From: Psychrobacter alimentarius
Lineage (GTDB): Bacteria; Pseudomonadota; Gammaproteobacteria; Pseudomonadales; Moraxellaceae
DNA: 64,000 bases
Assembly: GCF_001606025.1 (NCBI RefSeq)
Contig: NZ_CP014945.1
Span: 2,108,001-2,172,000, forward strand
Direction: 5' to 3'
Position 1 is the stretch's first letter. Each line of letters begins with the position of its first letter. This document shows, one piece after another, positions 1-8,868 of this stretch. A program made the translations under genes and the position numbers. Below the pieces are notes generated by a model. It searched no databases and was not told where the DNA came from. It saw only the letters and a list, made by a program, of their open reading frames with translations.

Positions 1-743
1 TCGACGACCACGGTTGCGCCAGTGGTATAACTTGACGCGTCAGACACCAAATACAATACTGTGCCAGCCATTTCATCTGGATCAGCCACACGCCCTAATG
101 GTATAGCGTGCAGCGCCATCTTCAAGACTTTATCATTGGTCGTAAGGGCGGAGGCAAACTTAGTATCGGTCAAACCTGGCAATAAAGCGTTAACTCGAAT
201 ATTTAGAGGTCCGCACTCTTTAGCAAAGGCTTTGGTCATACTAATGACAGCGGCTTTGGTAATTGAATAAATCCCTTGCTTGTCCCCTGCGACCAAACCG
301 TTGACTGATGCCGTGTTCAAAATCACACCGCCACCCTGTTCACGCATCATCTTGCCAGCGGCCGTCGACATAAAGAAATAACCGCGAATATTGACTTCTA
401 CGGTCTTATCAAAAGCGGCCAAATCCGTGTCCAAGATATGACCATAATAAGGATTGGCAGCCGCATTATTGACCAAGATATCAAGCTGACCAAACTCACT
501 TTTGATATGCTCAAAAATCGTCTCAATCTGCGCCATATCCCCCACATGGCAAGCAAACGCACTGGCCTTATGACCCTCAGCAATGATACTATCGGCAACC
601 GCTTGGCAAGCATCGATCTTACGGCTAGACACAACCACATGCGCCCCTCTCGATGCAAGCAGACGCGCGATAGACTCACCAATACCGCGACTCGCGCCCG
701 TCACCAACGCAATCTTGCCTGTTAAATCAAATAAATCTTTCAT
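1..743 (-). CDS. SDR family oxidoreductase (3' end beyond window)
   Basis: A classical short-chain dehydrogenase/reductase, NAD(P)-dependent, cytosolic. Reading the minus strand from the ATG at 743, residues 15-22 are TGASRGIG (nucleotide-binding glycine motif), followed by NNAA and then the active-site segment with Ser and YSITK (Tyr-x3-Lys). The frame is open to the window edge, where it reads GATVVVD, typical of the last few residues of this family, so only the very C-terminus is missing. The start has a clear AAGGAG ribosome site about 7 bases upstream. It is the last gene seen of a minus-strand cluster with another SDR, an MDR reductase and an acyl-CoA dehydrogenase, so a role in oxidising or reducing an acyl-CoA-derived hydroxy/keto intermediate is inferred. 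The substrate cannot be read from sequence. Confidence 0.9.
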   Translation of the reverse strand, partial: MKDLFDLTGKIALVTGASRGIGESIARLLASRGAHVVVSSRKIDACQAVADSIIAEGHKASAFACHVGDMAQIETIFEHIKSEFGQLDILVNNAAANPYYGHILDTDLAAFDKTVEVNIRGYFFMSTAAGKMMREQGGGVILNTASVNGLVAGDKQGIYSITKAAVISMTKAFAKECGPLNIRVNALLPGLTDTKFASALTTNDKVLKMALHAIPLGRVADPDEMAGTVLYLVSDASSYTTGATVVV

Positions 744-842
744 GAGAACTCCTTATGCTTTTTTAAATTAGCAGTGATGGAAAAAAGTTCGCAGCACCGC
801 CAAATTTAATATCAATTGTTTTAATAAGGTACATTAGGCCAG

Positions 843-1625
843 CTAGGCCACCATCCCACCATCGAGTGTAAAGGCATGACCATTCATAAATGTGCTCTCA
901 TCGCTGGCAAGCCATGCAATCGCGCCTGACACTTCATCAACCTCACCCAGACGACGTAGCGGACTGGCTTTGATGGTGGCTTCTTGCGCGCGCTCAGTCA
1001 TGTTTGCCATGGTGTTGCGTACCATTGGCGTATCGATAAAACTTGGACATACCGCATTAAAGCGAATATTAACGCGCGCGTATTCGTGGGCAGCGGACTT
1101 GGTCAGCCCCATCACGCCATGTTTGGCAGCACTATAAGCCGATAGCATGGGCGCGGAGCGCAAGCCTGCGATGGAGGCCACATTGATCACATGCCCACCG
1201 CCATTGGATGCCATACAAGTGACAGCAGCGCGCATACAGTGCCACACCCCTTTTAAATTGACGGCAATATTGCGATCAAAGTCTTCATCGCTCAGCTCAT
1301 GCATGGGCGCAGGCTGATGGTCGATACCCGCATTATTTATCACGACATCAAGGCCACCAAGTTCTTGCATGGCAAAAGCAAACAGCGCACGCACCTCATC
1401 GCCGCTCATTACATCCACCTTTTGAAAAACAATACTATTGCCTGCCTCTTGGCCTTGCTTGGCGACCGCTACCCCAAGTGCTTCTGCCAAATCGCCAATC
1501 ACAACTTTTGCACCGCGACTTGCCAGCAGCAGCGCACTGGCAGCACCGATGCCTGATGCACCGCCTGTGATTAAAATGCGTTTACCTGTCACGTCTGATG
1601 CAATTCCATTTGTACTTAATGTCAT
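843..1625 (-). CDS. SDR family oxidoreductase (3-hydroxyacyl/3-hydroxybutyrate dehydrogenase-like)
   Basis: A 260-residue classical SDR. TGGASGIG lies at residues 20-27, NNAG near 97-100, the catalytic Ser at about 151 and YSAAK at 164-168. The C-terminus ends in the usual LDGG segment (FTLDGGMVA). An acidic residue after the second beta strand (VVIGDL) suggests NAD rather than NADP preference. It ends 100 bp before the next SDR gene and begins 3 bp after the MDR reductase stop codon, so the genes are almost certainly co-transcribed. Inference: a dehydrogenation step in a fatty-acid or related acyl-CoA pathway. 3-Hydroxybutyrate dehydrogenase or a steroid/cyclohexanol-type dehydrogenase are alternatives. 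Confidence 0.88.
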   Translation of the reverse strand: MTLSTNGIASDVTGKRILITGGASGIGAASALLLASRGAKVVIGDLAEALGVAVAKQGQEAGNSIVFQKVDVMSGDEVRALFAFAMQELGGLDVVINNAGIDHQPAPMHELSDEDFDRNIAVNLKGVWHCMRAAVTCMASNGGGHVINVASIAGLRSAPMLSAYSAAKHGVMGLTKSAAHEYARVNIRFNAVCPSFIDTPMVRNTMANMTERAQEATIKASPLRRLGEVDEVSGAIAWLASDESTFMNGHAFTLDGGMVA

Positions 1626-1628
1626 GAT

Positions 1629-2636
1629 TTATTCCTCTACCTTGAGAACCAATTTACCGAAATTTTCCCCTTTAAACAGCATCATGAGCGTCTCAGGGAA
1701 AGTATCGATACCGTTAACGATATGATCTTTGACTTTGATGTCGCCCGATTGAATCCAGCCTGCAATCTCTTTCATAGCAATTGGATATTCTTTAACATTA
1801 TCAAATACCACAATCCCTTCCATGCGCGCCCGATTGACCAGTAGTGACAGATAGTTTGATGGGCCTTTGACCGCTTCAGTATTATTATATTGGCTGATTG
1901 CACCGCAAATGACGATACGCGCACGCAGATTAATCTGAGTCAGCACATCATTTAAGATATCACCGCCCACATTGTCAAAGTACACATCGACCCCATCTGG
2001 ACAAGTTTGTTTGAGGGCTTTTTTTACGTCCTCGTTTTTATAATCGATGGCGGCGTCAAAGCCAAGTTCATCGACTAAGAACTGACATTTCTCACGACCG
2101 CCTGCGATACCGACCACTCGGCAGCCTTTGATTTTGGCGATTTGACCGACCAAGCTACCGACAGCACCCGCAGCGCCTGATACCACGACAGTCTCGCCTG
2201 CTTTTGGTTGACCTGTTTTTAATAAACCAAAATACCCTGTCATCCCCGGCATACCCAAAACGCCCAAATAATAAGACAGCGGTGCAAGATTTGGATCGAC
2301 TTTGTATAGTCCTGTACCGTCACTCACAGCATACGACTGCACGCCATTGTGACCTGAGACATAGTCACCAATGGCAAAATCTGCGTGCTTACTGTCAATC
2401 ACTTCGCCAACAGTGCCTGCACGCATGACATCGCCAACCTTCACAGGCGCGATGTAAGACTTTGCATCGTTCAACCACCCACGCATTGCAGGATCTATAG
2501 AGATGTAGTCGATTTTTATCAGTAACTGTCCATCTTCAATGGTCGGCACCTCGGTCTCGGTATACTCCCATGTGTCAGCATTCGGTTCACCCACGGGTCT
2601 TGTTTTTAGCCGCCATTGCTTATTCATGCTTGTCAT
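1629..2636 (-). CDS. NADP-dependent MDR oxidoreductase (zinc-independent, leukotriene B4 dehydrogenase/CurA-like)
   Basis: A medium-chain dehydrogenase/reductase of the zinc-free PTGR/CurA group that reduces the double bond of alpha,beta-unsaturated ketones or aldehydes with NADPH. Visible motifs are GMPGMTGYFGLL and the Rossmann segment VVSGAAGAVGSLVGQ, followed by a basic residue after GIAGG (consistent with NADPH). The catalytic zinc cysteines of alcohol dehydrogenases are absent. The open frame extends upstream to 2690, overlapping the neighbouring gene. I chose the ATG at 2636 because AAGGA sits 8 bases before it. The protein is then 335 residues, normal for the family. It lies between an acyl-CoA dehydrogenase and an SDR in the same orientation. 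Confidence 0.88.
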   Translation of the reverse strand: MTSMNKQWRLKTRPVGEPNADTWEYTETEVPTIEDGQLLIKIDYISIDPAMRGWLNDAKSYIAPVKVGDVMRAGTVGEVIDSKHADFAIGDYVSGHNGVQSYAVSDGTGLYKVDPNLAPLSYYLGVLGMPGMTGYFGLLKTGQPKAGETVVVSGAAGAVGSLVGQIAKIKGCRVVGIAGGREKCQFLVDELGFDAAIDYKNEDVKKALKQTCPDGVDVYFDNVGGDILNDVLTQINLRARIVICGAISQYNNTEAVKGPSNYLSLLVNRARMEGIVVFDNVKEYPIAMKEIAGWIQSGDIKVKDHIVNGIDTFPETLMMLFKGENFGKLVLKVEE

Positions 2637-2659
2637 GACTCTTATCCTTAGAGAGACTC

Positions 2660-4465
2660 TTAAAACCACGCAGCTTGCATGTCTGTGCAAACAGCATTGT
2701 CATTGGTTAAAATTGCGATATCGCGTTTGATTAATGGTAATTCCCAATCGATAAAATATTTTGCTGCTTGTATCTTGCCTTGATAGAAATCTCGTTGCTC
2801 AGTATCGTCTGTATTGCCCAGCAGCTGTTCTGCTTTACTGGCTTGGCGAATCCAAATCCATGCCACGACTATCGAGGCAAAAATATTCATAAGCGCCTGC
2901 GCATTGCCTGTTAAGGTGACCGCTTTTTCGGTTTGTAAGACTTTACTCAAATGCATCAAAACTTCATGCAACTCACCCATGTAAGGTGTCAATTTACCTG
3001 CCAGCTTCGCCGTCTCTGGCGTGGTGATACTTTCCAAATCCTGTGTGATTTCACGTTTTAGGATTTGAATACCAAGACCGCCTTTTTGCCATAACTTGCG
3101 AAATGACAAATCTAATGCTTGCACGCCATTTGTGCCTTCATGAATGGGATTAAGACGATTGTCCCGCCAAAACTGCTCGGCGTGATACTCGCGGGTATAG
3201 CCTGCCCCGCCCAATACTTGAATACCCAAATCATTGGCTTTAGGCCCATATTCAGACGGCCAGGCTTTTAATACTGGCGTCAATAAATCCAATAATTCTG
3301 ACAGCTCATTTTTTACTGTGGCATCTTCGCAAGTATTGATACGGTCGATCAGGTTTGAGCCGTATAAGCACAATGAAATGCCACCTTCAGAATAGGCTTT
3401 TTGTGCCAGTAGCATCCGTTTGACATCACCGTGCTGGATAATCGCCGTCGCATCATCCTCAGGTTTGTTGTTTGGTGCGATGCGACCCTGCGTTCTGTCT
3501 TTGGCATAATCTAGCGAATACTGATAACCGCGATAACCAATCATTGCCGCACCAAAACCCACGGCAATACGCGCCTCATTCATCATCTTAAACATATAAC
3601 GCAGGCCAAAATGCTCATCACCGATGAGGTAACCATGGCACGCGCCTTCATCACCGAAGCTCAATGCTGTCGACGTCGCGCCTCTATAACCCAGTTTATG
3701 AATGAGTCCCGTTAGATGAACATCATTACGCTCACCAATGGATAAATCATCGTTTAATCGGTACTTTGGTACCGCAAATAAAGAAATCCCTTTGACACCG
3801 CCAGGGCCACCAGGGATTTTGGCCAATACCAAATGGACGATATTGTCAGACAGCTCATGATCGCCGCCCGAGATATAAATCTTACTGCCTTTGACTCGGT
3901 ACGAACCGTCGGCTTGTTTGACGGCAGTGGTTTTGATATCTGCAAGCGACGAGCCAGCATGCGGCTCTGTCAATGCCATCGTTCCGGTAAATTCACCCGC
4001 CAGCATTCGCGGCATAAAAGCAGCTTTGATCTCATCGCTCGCAAAATGTGAGATCACATTAATCGCAGCTGTGGTCAAAAAAGGATAAGCCGTGGTTGAA
4101 GGATTGGCCGCCATAAAATAGCCTGCCACTGCCGTCATCACCGTCTCAGGCAACTGCATACCGCCATCTTCAAAATTATAGCGACCCGCGATAAAACCTG
4201 ACTCACGATACGCATCAAATGCGACTTTCACATCGTTTATCATGCTGACTTTTTTGCCCTCGAACTGCGGCTCGTTTTTATCTGCGATATGGTTGTGCGG
4301 TAAAAACAAATCGGTTGCCATTTTGTTTGCAGTATTTAATACCGCGTCAAACGTCTCACGGCTATGCTCTGCAAATTTGGGATGCTGGGTCAGCGTTTCA
4401 GCACCCAGTACATCATACAATTGAAACGGTAATTCAAAGTCGTTGATAAGGGTATCTGCTGCCAT
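2660..4465 (-). CDS. Acyl-CoA dehydrogenase, ~600-residue type (DmdC/FadE-like, with C-terminal extension)
   Basis: A flavoprotein that oxidises acyl-CoA thioesters to 2-enoyl-CoA. The length (601 residues from this start) and the conserved blocks MALTEPHAGSSLAD, GDEHFGLRYMFKMMNEARI and QVLGGAGYTREYHAEQFWRD place it in the large class that carries an extra C-terminal domain, which includes 3-methylmercaptopropionyl-CoA dehydrogenase DmdC and several fatty-acyl dehydrogenases. The acid-base glutamate is expected in NPIHEGTNGVQALDL. The frame is open to 4513, but no ribosome site is visible there. The ATG at 4465, giving MAADTLINDFELPFQLYDV, fits family N-termini better, although its ribosome site is also weak. 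It is probably the first gene of the minus-strand catabolic cluster and faces a divergent GlxA-type regulator. Confidence 0.87.
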   Translation of the reverse strand: MAADTLINDFELPFQLYDVLGAETLTQHPKFAEHSRETFDAVLNTANKMATDLFLPHNHIADKNEPQFEGKKVSMINDVKVAFDAYRESGFIAGRYNFEDGGMQLPETVMTAVAGYFMAANPSTTAYPFLTTAAINVISHFASDEIKAAFMPRMLAGEFTGTMALTEPHAGSSLADIKTTAVKQADGSYRVKGSKIYISGGDHELSDNIVHLVLAKIPGGPGGVKGISLFAVPKYRLNDDLSIGERNDVHLTGLIHKLGYRGATSTALSFGDEGACHGYLIGDEHFGLRYMFKMMNEARIAVGFGAAMIGYRGYQYSLDYAKDRTQGRIAPNNKPEDDATAIIQHGDVKRMLLAQKAYSEGGISLCLYGSNLIDRINTCEDATVKNELSELLDLLTPVLKAWPSEYGPKANDLGIQVLGGAGYTREYHAEQFWRDNRLNPIHEGTNGVQALDLSFRKLWQKGGLGIQILKREITQDLESITTPETAKLAGKLTPYMGELHEVLMHLSKVLQTEKAVTLTGNAQALMNIFASIVVAWIWIRQASKAEQLLGNTDDTEQRDFYQGKIQAAKYFIDWELPLIKRDIAILTNDNAVCTDMQAAWF

Positions 4466-4621
4466 AATAGTCTCGCTACTGTGCTTGTTGACAAAAGAAA
4501 ATGAGGTATCCATAGATACTAAGCCAATTTCACACGTTACCGCATTGTCATTTATGACATAATTATGGTCAAATAAGACATGTTATCGATACTGAATAAA
4601 ATGGATACCAGACATTATGAC

Positions 4622-4697
4622 GCGAGACTGGTACAAATTTTTCTTGCTTACTGTGCCTTCGCAGACAGAGGCGACAAAAAATTTATCCCCGTCTCGC
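4622..4697. repeat. Dispersed intergenic palindromic repeat, copy A
   Basis: Outer arms GCGAGAC (4622-4628) and GTCTCGC (4691-4697) are perfectly complementary, and the next bases (AAATTTTT and AAAAATTT) continue the pairing. The centre, on the minus strand, reads GCCTCTGTCTGCGAAGG then CACAGTAAGCAAGAAA, a core shared with copies at 5786, 28601 and 45118. Here the core is inverted relative to the adjoining right flank (CTGTATTTT...CTATAGTATTG), which resembles the right flank of the other copies. It lies between the divergent acyl-CoA dehydrogenase and GlxA-type regulator genes. Confidence 0.8.
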
Positions 4698-4758
4698 TGT
4701 ATTTTTTTATATGAACTTAACTATAGTATTGGCAATAAATAAAGGAAAACGAAAACCC

Positions 4759-5757
4759 ATGTCCAACTTCAAACCGTTTACAGTGATTATTCTTGGCTTC
4801 GATGGCGTGCTGGGTAGCGTGCTCGCTGGTGCCTTGGACTTGTTTTCGTTCACTGGGGTCAGCTGGCAGCGATTTTTAGGTGAGGACGTAGCGCCTAGAT
4901 TTAAGGTACAGATAGCGAGTTTGGGCGGCGGCGATATCCGCTGTAGCAATCGCTTAATGATGCGGGCACATTGTGATATCCAAGACGTGATGGAATGCGA
5001 CTTATTGCTGGTGCCGACCATTGGTGATTCGATCGATAAGGTGTTAACACAAAACCGTGAGTTGTTGCCCCATCTCATCAGACTCGCTGACACCAACGCA
5101 GATATCGCCAGTAACTGTAGTGGCGCGTTTTTTTTGGCAAAGGCAGGTTTGCTAGATCATAAGATCGCCACCACGCATTGGGGTTATGCGAGTAAGTTTA
5201 AGGCAGACTTCCCGCTCGTGGATTTACAGGAAAATCAGTTCGTGACCCAATCAGACAATATCTTTTGTGCCGCAGGCGGCAGTGCTTTTTATGATTTGGG
5301 CTTATTACTCATAGAGCGCTATTGCGGACGTGAGATTTCTACGCAGGTGGCGAGAACTCAGATTATCGATAGTAAGCGCGGCAACCAAAACAGCTATACA
5401 AATGTGACGTTGCACAAACCGCATGCCGACCCGCTAGTCAAGCAGGTACAAGAATTTATAGAAGAAAATTTTAATAAACCCATTCAAGTGAGTCAGTTGG
5501 CTGGTATGGTCAATATCACCCCACGCACCTTAAATCGACGCTTTCAATCTTGTGTGGCCATGCGCCCCATTGAGTACATTCAAGCGGTTAGAATTGAGCA
5601 AGCAAAACGCCTATTAGAATCGGGCGATGTGACGATAAAATCTCTGGCGGATCAAGTGGGTTATGAGGACATCTCGTCATTCACACGCTTGTTCAAACGC
5701 ACTACCGAGTTGACGCCCAAAGAATACCAAGACAAGTTTTCACGGTTAGCGATTTAA
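4759..5757 (+). CDS. GlxA-type transcriptional regulator (DJ-1/PfpI domain plus AraC HTH)
   Basis: A two-domain regulator of 332 residues. The N-terminal DJ-1/PfpI-like glutamine-amidotransferase fold shows the nucleophile-elbow segment SNCSGAFFLAKAGLL. The C-terminal AraC-type domain has two helix-turn-helix motifs (VSQLAGMVNITPRTLNRRF and IKSLADQVGYEDISSFTRLF). The longer open frame starts at 4711, but the ATG at 4759 has AAGGA 12 bases upstream and gives MSNFKPFTVIILGFDG, the normal start of the family. It is divergent from the acyl-CoA dehydrogenase cluster, so local control of that cluster is a reasonable inference. The effector is unknown. A dispersed repeat sits on each side of the gene. 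Confidence 0.9.
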   Translation: MSNFKPFTVIILGFDGVLGSVLAGALDLFSFTGVSWQRFLGEDVAPRFKVQIASLGGGDIRCSNRLMMRAHCDIQDVMECDLLLVPTIGDSIDKVLTQNRELLPHLIRLADTNADIASNCSGAFFLAKAGLLDHKIATTHWGYASKFKADFPLVDLQENQFVTQSDNIFCAAGGSAFYDLGLLLIERYCGREISTQVARTQIIDSKRGNQNSYTNVTLHKPHADPLVKQVQEFIEENFNKPIQVSQLAGMVNITPRTLNRRFQSCVAMRPIEYIQAVRIEQAKRLLESGDVTIKSLADQVGYEDISSFTRLFKRTTELTPKEYQDKFSRLAI

Positions 5758-5785
5758 CGATTTAGTATAAAAATGAGTTAGCGGG

Positions 5786-5852
5786 ACTGGAATAAATTTT
5801 TCTTAACCTCTGTCTGTAAAGGCACAGCAAGCAAGAAACATTTATTTCAGTT
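5786..5852. repeat. Dispersed intergenic palindromic repeat, copy B
   Basis: Arms ACTGGAATAAAT (from 5786) and ATTTATTTCAGT (to 5852) pair with one mismatch around the core CCTCTGTCTGTAAAGGCACAG then CAAGCAAGAAA. It lies between the convergent GlxA-type regulator and S66 peptidase genes, where it could also serve as a hairpin for 3' ends. The right flank (CTCTGTTTTATTGA...CGACTACAGTATTG) resembles that of the other copies. Confidence 0.78.
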
Positions 5853-5911
5853 CAGCGTTGACATGTAGTGTCTCTGTTTTATTGAGAATCGACTACAGTA
5901 TTGTTGAGCTC

Positions 5912-7189
5912 TTAAACATTCTGCCACAGCCCTTCGACATGAATCGCATCGGCTTTAATCGTGGGATACTCGGTGAACGCCAATTGATAGCCGCCGCTGG
6001 TATTGGGACTGATTTGACACGTCGCGCCTAGCGGAAAACTGTGTTTTTTTCCAATATGACCGAATCGCATACCGCTATAAACGGGCAGCCCTGTCAACTT
6101 GTGCAACTGACGAACCACAGTGGCAACATCGTAACGCTTATCGTAGCTGTCCTCACCCGAACCAGACAATGCGCCAAATACAATCGCTTGCTGACCCTTA
6201 AATATGCCCGCTAAGTACAAGTCATATAACATGCGCTCAATGCGATAAGCTTGCTCGCCTACATCTTCCAAAAACACAATCCCACCCTCAATCCGTGGTA
6301 AATACTCACTGCCTGCCAGCGCAGAGACCACACTCAGGTTACCGCCCCAAATAGTACCGCGCACCGCTTTTGGCACGCCCGTTGTCAGAATGCTGGGTAA
6401 CTGCTGGCTGGTTAAAGACGCATCTTCAATACTAATCGTTAAATTAGGATTGCTCAAGGCATTGGCAAACTGTTGGCAAGTCACTTGATCGGGGTTGATT
6501 TTGCCAAACTCACTATAAAGCATTGGGGCCGCAAGCGAGCTCATGTCGCCTTTTGCCAGTAGCGCACATTGAATGGCGGTCACATCACTAAATCCTGCGA
6601 GTATCGTGCCACACTCTTTCATGATACGACCAAGCATCGACCAGTCAATCATCGGTAATAAGCGCATCGCACCATAGCCACCGCGTACGCCCAGTAGCAA
6701 TTTAGGGGCCGCTATTGCACCAGTCGCGATATTTTGAAGATCACTGGCACGTTGTGAGTCAGTACCTGCAAAGCGCAAATATTGCCGGCTGGTGATCGTA
6801 GGATTGCTTACTTTAAACCCTGCACACGCCACGCGATCCAGCGCCAATTGATTGCGCTCATCACTGCCGCCCACATTAGAGCTGGCAAAAAGCTGCGTTT
6901 CGATAGTGGGCGTAATACAGCTTATGGTTAGGGACGTCTGCGACGACGCACCATCTTGCACCAATGGCAGATCATCTTTGGTCAGTGACGTGCTGCTATT
7001 TTTATCCATGGTATTGGCAGCCAGTACTTGAGAGATGCTTTGAGCGGCTAACAATCCTGTGCCTGCACTTATCACTACTTGACGCAAAAACTGCCTGCGA
7101 TTCAGTCCAGTTTTGGCATTCGTCACTGAAGCGGATTTTTGGCTTTTGGTAGTGGTAGCATCCTGTGTCCACGGTGTCTTTGAGACCAT
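5912..7189 (-). CDS. Tat-exported peptidase S66 (LD-carboxypeptidase/MccF-like)
   Basis: An S66-family serine peptidase, the family of cytosolic LdcA (murein tetrapeptide recycling) and MccF. Typical blocks are present: GVRGGYGAMRLLP near the substrate loop, the nucleophile-region counterpart GFSDVTAIQCALL, GTIWGGNLSVVSALAGS, and the C-terminal GMRFGHIGKKHSFPLGA containing the family histidine. The N-terminus carries a twin-arginine signal (NRRQFLRQ followed by a hydrophobic stretch ending AQSISQVLAA), so export of a folded enzyme to the periplasm is inferred. Tat export is unusual for a cell-wall recycling enzyme, which normally works in the cytoplasm. The upstream ATG at 7234 lacks a ribosome site, whereas the one at 7189 has AAGGAAG 9 bases before it. 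The protein is 425 residues. Confidence 0.88.
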   Translation of the reverse strand: MVSKTPWTQDATTTKSQKSASVTNAKTGLNRRQFLRQVVISAGTGLLAAQSISQVLAANTMDKNSSTSLTKDDLPLVQDGASSQTSLTISCITPTIETQLFASSNVGGSDERNQLALDRVACAGFKVSNPTITSRQYLRFAGTDSQRASDLQNIATGAIAAPKLLLGVRGGYGAMRLLPMIDWSMLGRIMKECGTILAGFSDVTAIQCALLAKGDMSSLAAPMLYSEFGKINPDQVTCQQFANALSNPNLTISIEDASLTSQQLPSILTTGVPKAVRGTIWGGNLSVVSALAGSEYLPRIEGGIVFLEDVGEQAYRIERMLYDLYLAGIFKGQQAIVFGALSGSGEDSYDKRYDVATVVRQLHKLTGLPVYSGMRFGHIGKKHSFPLGATCQISPNTSGGYQLAFTEYPTIKADAIHVEGLWQNV

Positions 7190-7432
7190 ATCTTGCGGCT
7201 TCCTTTTTACTTTTGTCTTAGTTGTTATTTTCATCAGCTATAAAAGACAGGATTATAACGTGCCTGCTCGCGAGTATGGTTGCCCAACCCTTGCCCGTAT
7301 TTACTTTTTCGCTACTGTGACGATAATGTTGCTTGGATTGTAAGATCCAACATAAAAAAGGCTGCCAATAATGCAAATGAATGGTGATATAAAAAGCGTC
7401 TTTTTATATAAACTTCATGATGTTTATATAGC

Positions 7433-7476
7433 AAAAAAGCCAAGATCGATAATTCGGTATCGGTCGTGGCTTTTTA
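7433..7476. terminator. Bidirectional intrinsic terminator
   Basis: AAAAAGCCA and TGGCTTTTT flank an inner pairing GATCGATA/TATCGGTC with few mismatches. Both strands end in a T-run. It is placed to end the small membrane-protein gene on the minus strand. The rest of 7190-7528 holds only a weak hairpin (TTGGAT/ATCCAA at 7333-7350) and an AT-rich dyad at about 7405-7430. Confidence 0.75.
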
Positions 7477-7528
7477 TTGGTTATTTACTATATCCAATTG
7501 ATTGTGCGTTATTAATTGTCTATGAATA

Positions 7529-7834
7529 TTAATCAGGCACATCATAATTGGCTTTTTCGGGATTGAGACCGAATGAGCAGACAAAGGTGGCAACGAGACT
7601 ATTCACAATAATAAAAGGCAGATCGATGGTGGCATGTCCCAACGCATAACGACCAATAAGCCATGAGACAATCAGCATAGCAATAAAGAATATACCCAAG
7701 TACGCCAAAATCGTCGGATGTTTTAGATTGTAAGGCTGCTCGGGTTGGGGTTTTTTGTCCAAAACATACGTTCTTATAACCCAACCTGCTGCATAAGAAA
7801 ATCCACCCAACACCACATAACTAAAAAAATTCAT
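7529..7834 (-). CDS. Small integral membrane protein, unknown function
   Basis: A 101-residue protein with about three hydrophobic segments: FSYVVLGGFSYAAGWVI near the N-terminus, ILAYLGIFFIAMLIVSWLI in the middle and LPFIIVNSLVATFVCSFGL near the C-terminus. A basic/proline loop (LDKKPQPEQPYNLKHP) lies between the first two. I do not recognise a family or function. It is followed on the minus strand by a strong terminator and preceded by the lipoprotein gene, 81 bp away. Its coding status is supported by the membrane-protein composition and an isolated open frame with no better alternative, but not by a known homologue. Confidence 0.65.
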   Translation of the reverse strand: MNFFSYVVLGGFSYAAGWVIRTYVLDKKPQPEQPYNLKHPTILAYLGIFFIAMLIVSWLIGRYALGHATIDLPFIIVNSLVATFVCSFGLNPEKANYDVPD

Positions 7835-7915
7835 ATTGCCTGACTCTGATGACGGTTTATAACAAACGATGATTAATATTCAATAGCAGTTGAATAGCAG
7901 TTAAATACCACTTAT

Positions 7916-8467
7916 TTACACACTTTCATTCACATTATCGACAATAATATCGGCATGAGGATTGGCCAAAATATCAGTATTGACGTCATCACATTCCACA
8001 CGATAGATCGTATTGGCACCGCGATAGATATAAGACAAGTACTCACTATCTAGCAGTGGGTCGATATTGGCGTACGCAGATTTGACATGAGCCAGTACCA
8101 GCACCCTATCAGGACGGCCAATCACGGCATCGACATTATTAGGATCAATAGAAAAGAACTTTGAGACATCACTGTTTTCAATCATCTCTAATGGCTCAGG
8201 GTTGTCCCAAACGCGCTTGGCACTGGCAGGCTCTTTCATTTGCATCACCCAAGCACCATCTTGTTGACTTACTTTTATTTGGGCAGGCTCATCATTACTT
8301 ACCGTATAGCAGCCTTCAAAGATAGACAAATCGACTGCCTCAGCCACCTGTGTCTCGGTTTGTATATTACTATCATTACAAGCCGTCAAAAATAACATGC
8401 TGCTCACAGCCAAGCTAACGGTAAGATGCGTCAATCTGTTTGAAACAACGTTTGTGCATAAGGACAT
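7916..8467 (-). CDS. Putative lipoprotein, unknown function
   Basis: A protein of about 183 residues with a lipoprotein signal: basic and hydrophobic residues then the lipobox LTAC, after which the mature part begins CNDSNIQTETQ. The mature region is acidic and contains FEGCYTVSNDEPAQIKVSQQ, perhaps a small beta-rich domain. No recognised family. I prefer the ATG at 8467 (MSLCTNVV) because AGGA lies 10 bases upstream. The longer start at 8485 would place that site inside the gene. It is probably attached to the inner face of the outer membrane or the periplasmic side of the inner membrane. Confidence 0.7.
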   Translation of the reverse strand: MSLCTNVVSNRLTHLTVSLAVSSMLFLTACNDSNIQTETQVAEAVDLSIFEGCYTVSNDEPAQIKVSQQDGAWVMQMKEPASAKRVWDNPEPLEMIENSDVSKFFSIDPNNVDAVIGRPDRVLVLAHVKSAYANIDPLLDSEYLSYIYRGANTIYRVECDDVNTDILANPHADIIVDNVNESV

Positions 8468-8868
8468 AATCGGATTATCCTGCATTCATTCATGCGTTAA
8501 GAGCGTGTGTTGAGAGCATTACTATTGAATAGCATGGCTATTAAACAGTACAGTAACTAAAGCGTTGTGGTACAAACATTCTGCCATTTATGGCTACTGT
8601 TTGTTGCCCCAAAATCCCTATTTTTATGGGAAGCTTTTGGTAGTTGACGCTATTTTAACAGAAAACCAGCAGGTTACTATTATCCTATAAATTGTCATAT
8701 AAAAAGGCATCTATGAGTTCGCGATTTTGTACATGACGACTGCCCATATCAGCGATAGATTTGTTATACTCAAACCCAGCATCTAGATAGGTCGTTATCG
8801 TAACCCTCACCGTAGCACCGCTTTTCTTTCTCTCCCTTATTTAGCATTTATCAGGTCAATATATTTTT
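8468..8868. other. Divergent intergenic region between lipoprotein and rnhA/dnaQ fusion
   Basis: A 401-base AT-rich region that should contain promoters for both flanking genes. A TTGACG at about 8645 and a TATACT at about 8766 are visible but not at promoter spacing from each other. I see no ORF, repeat or strong hairpin here. Confidence 0.4.
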
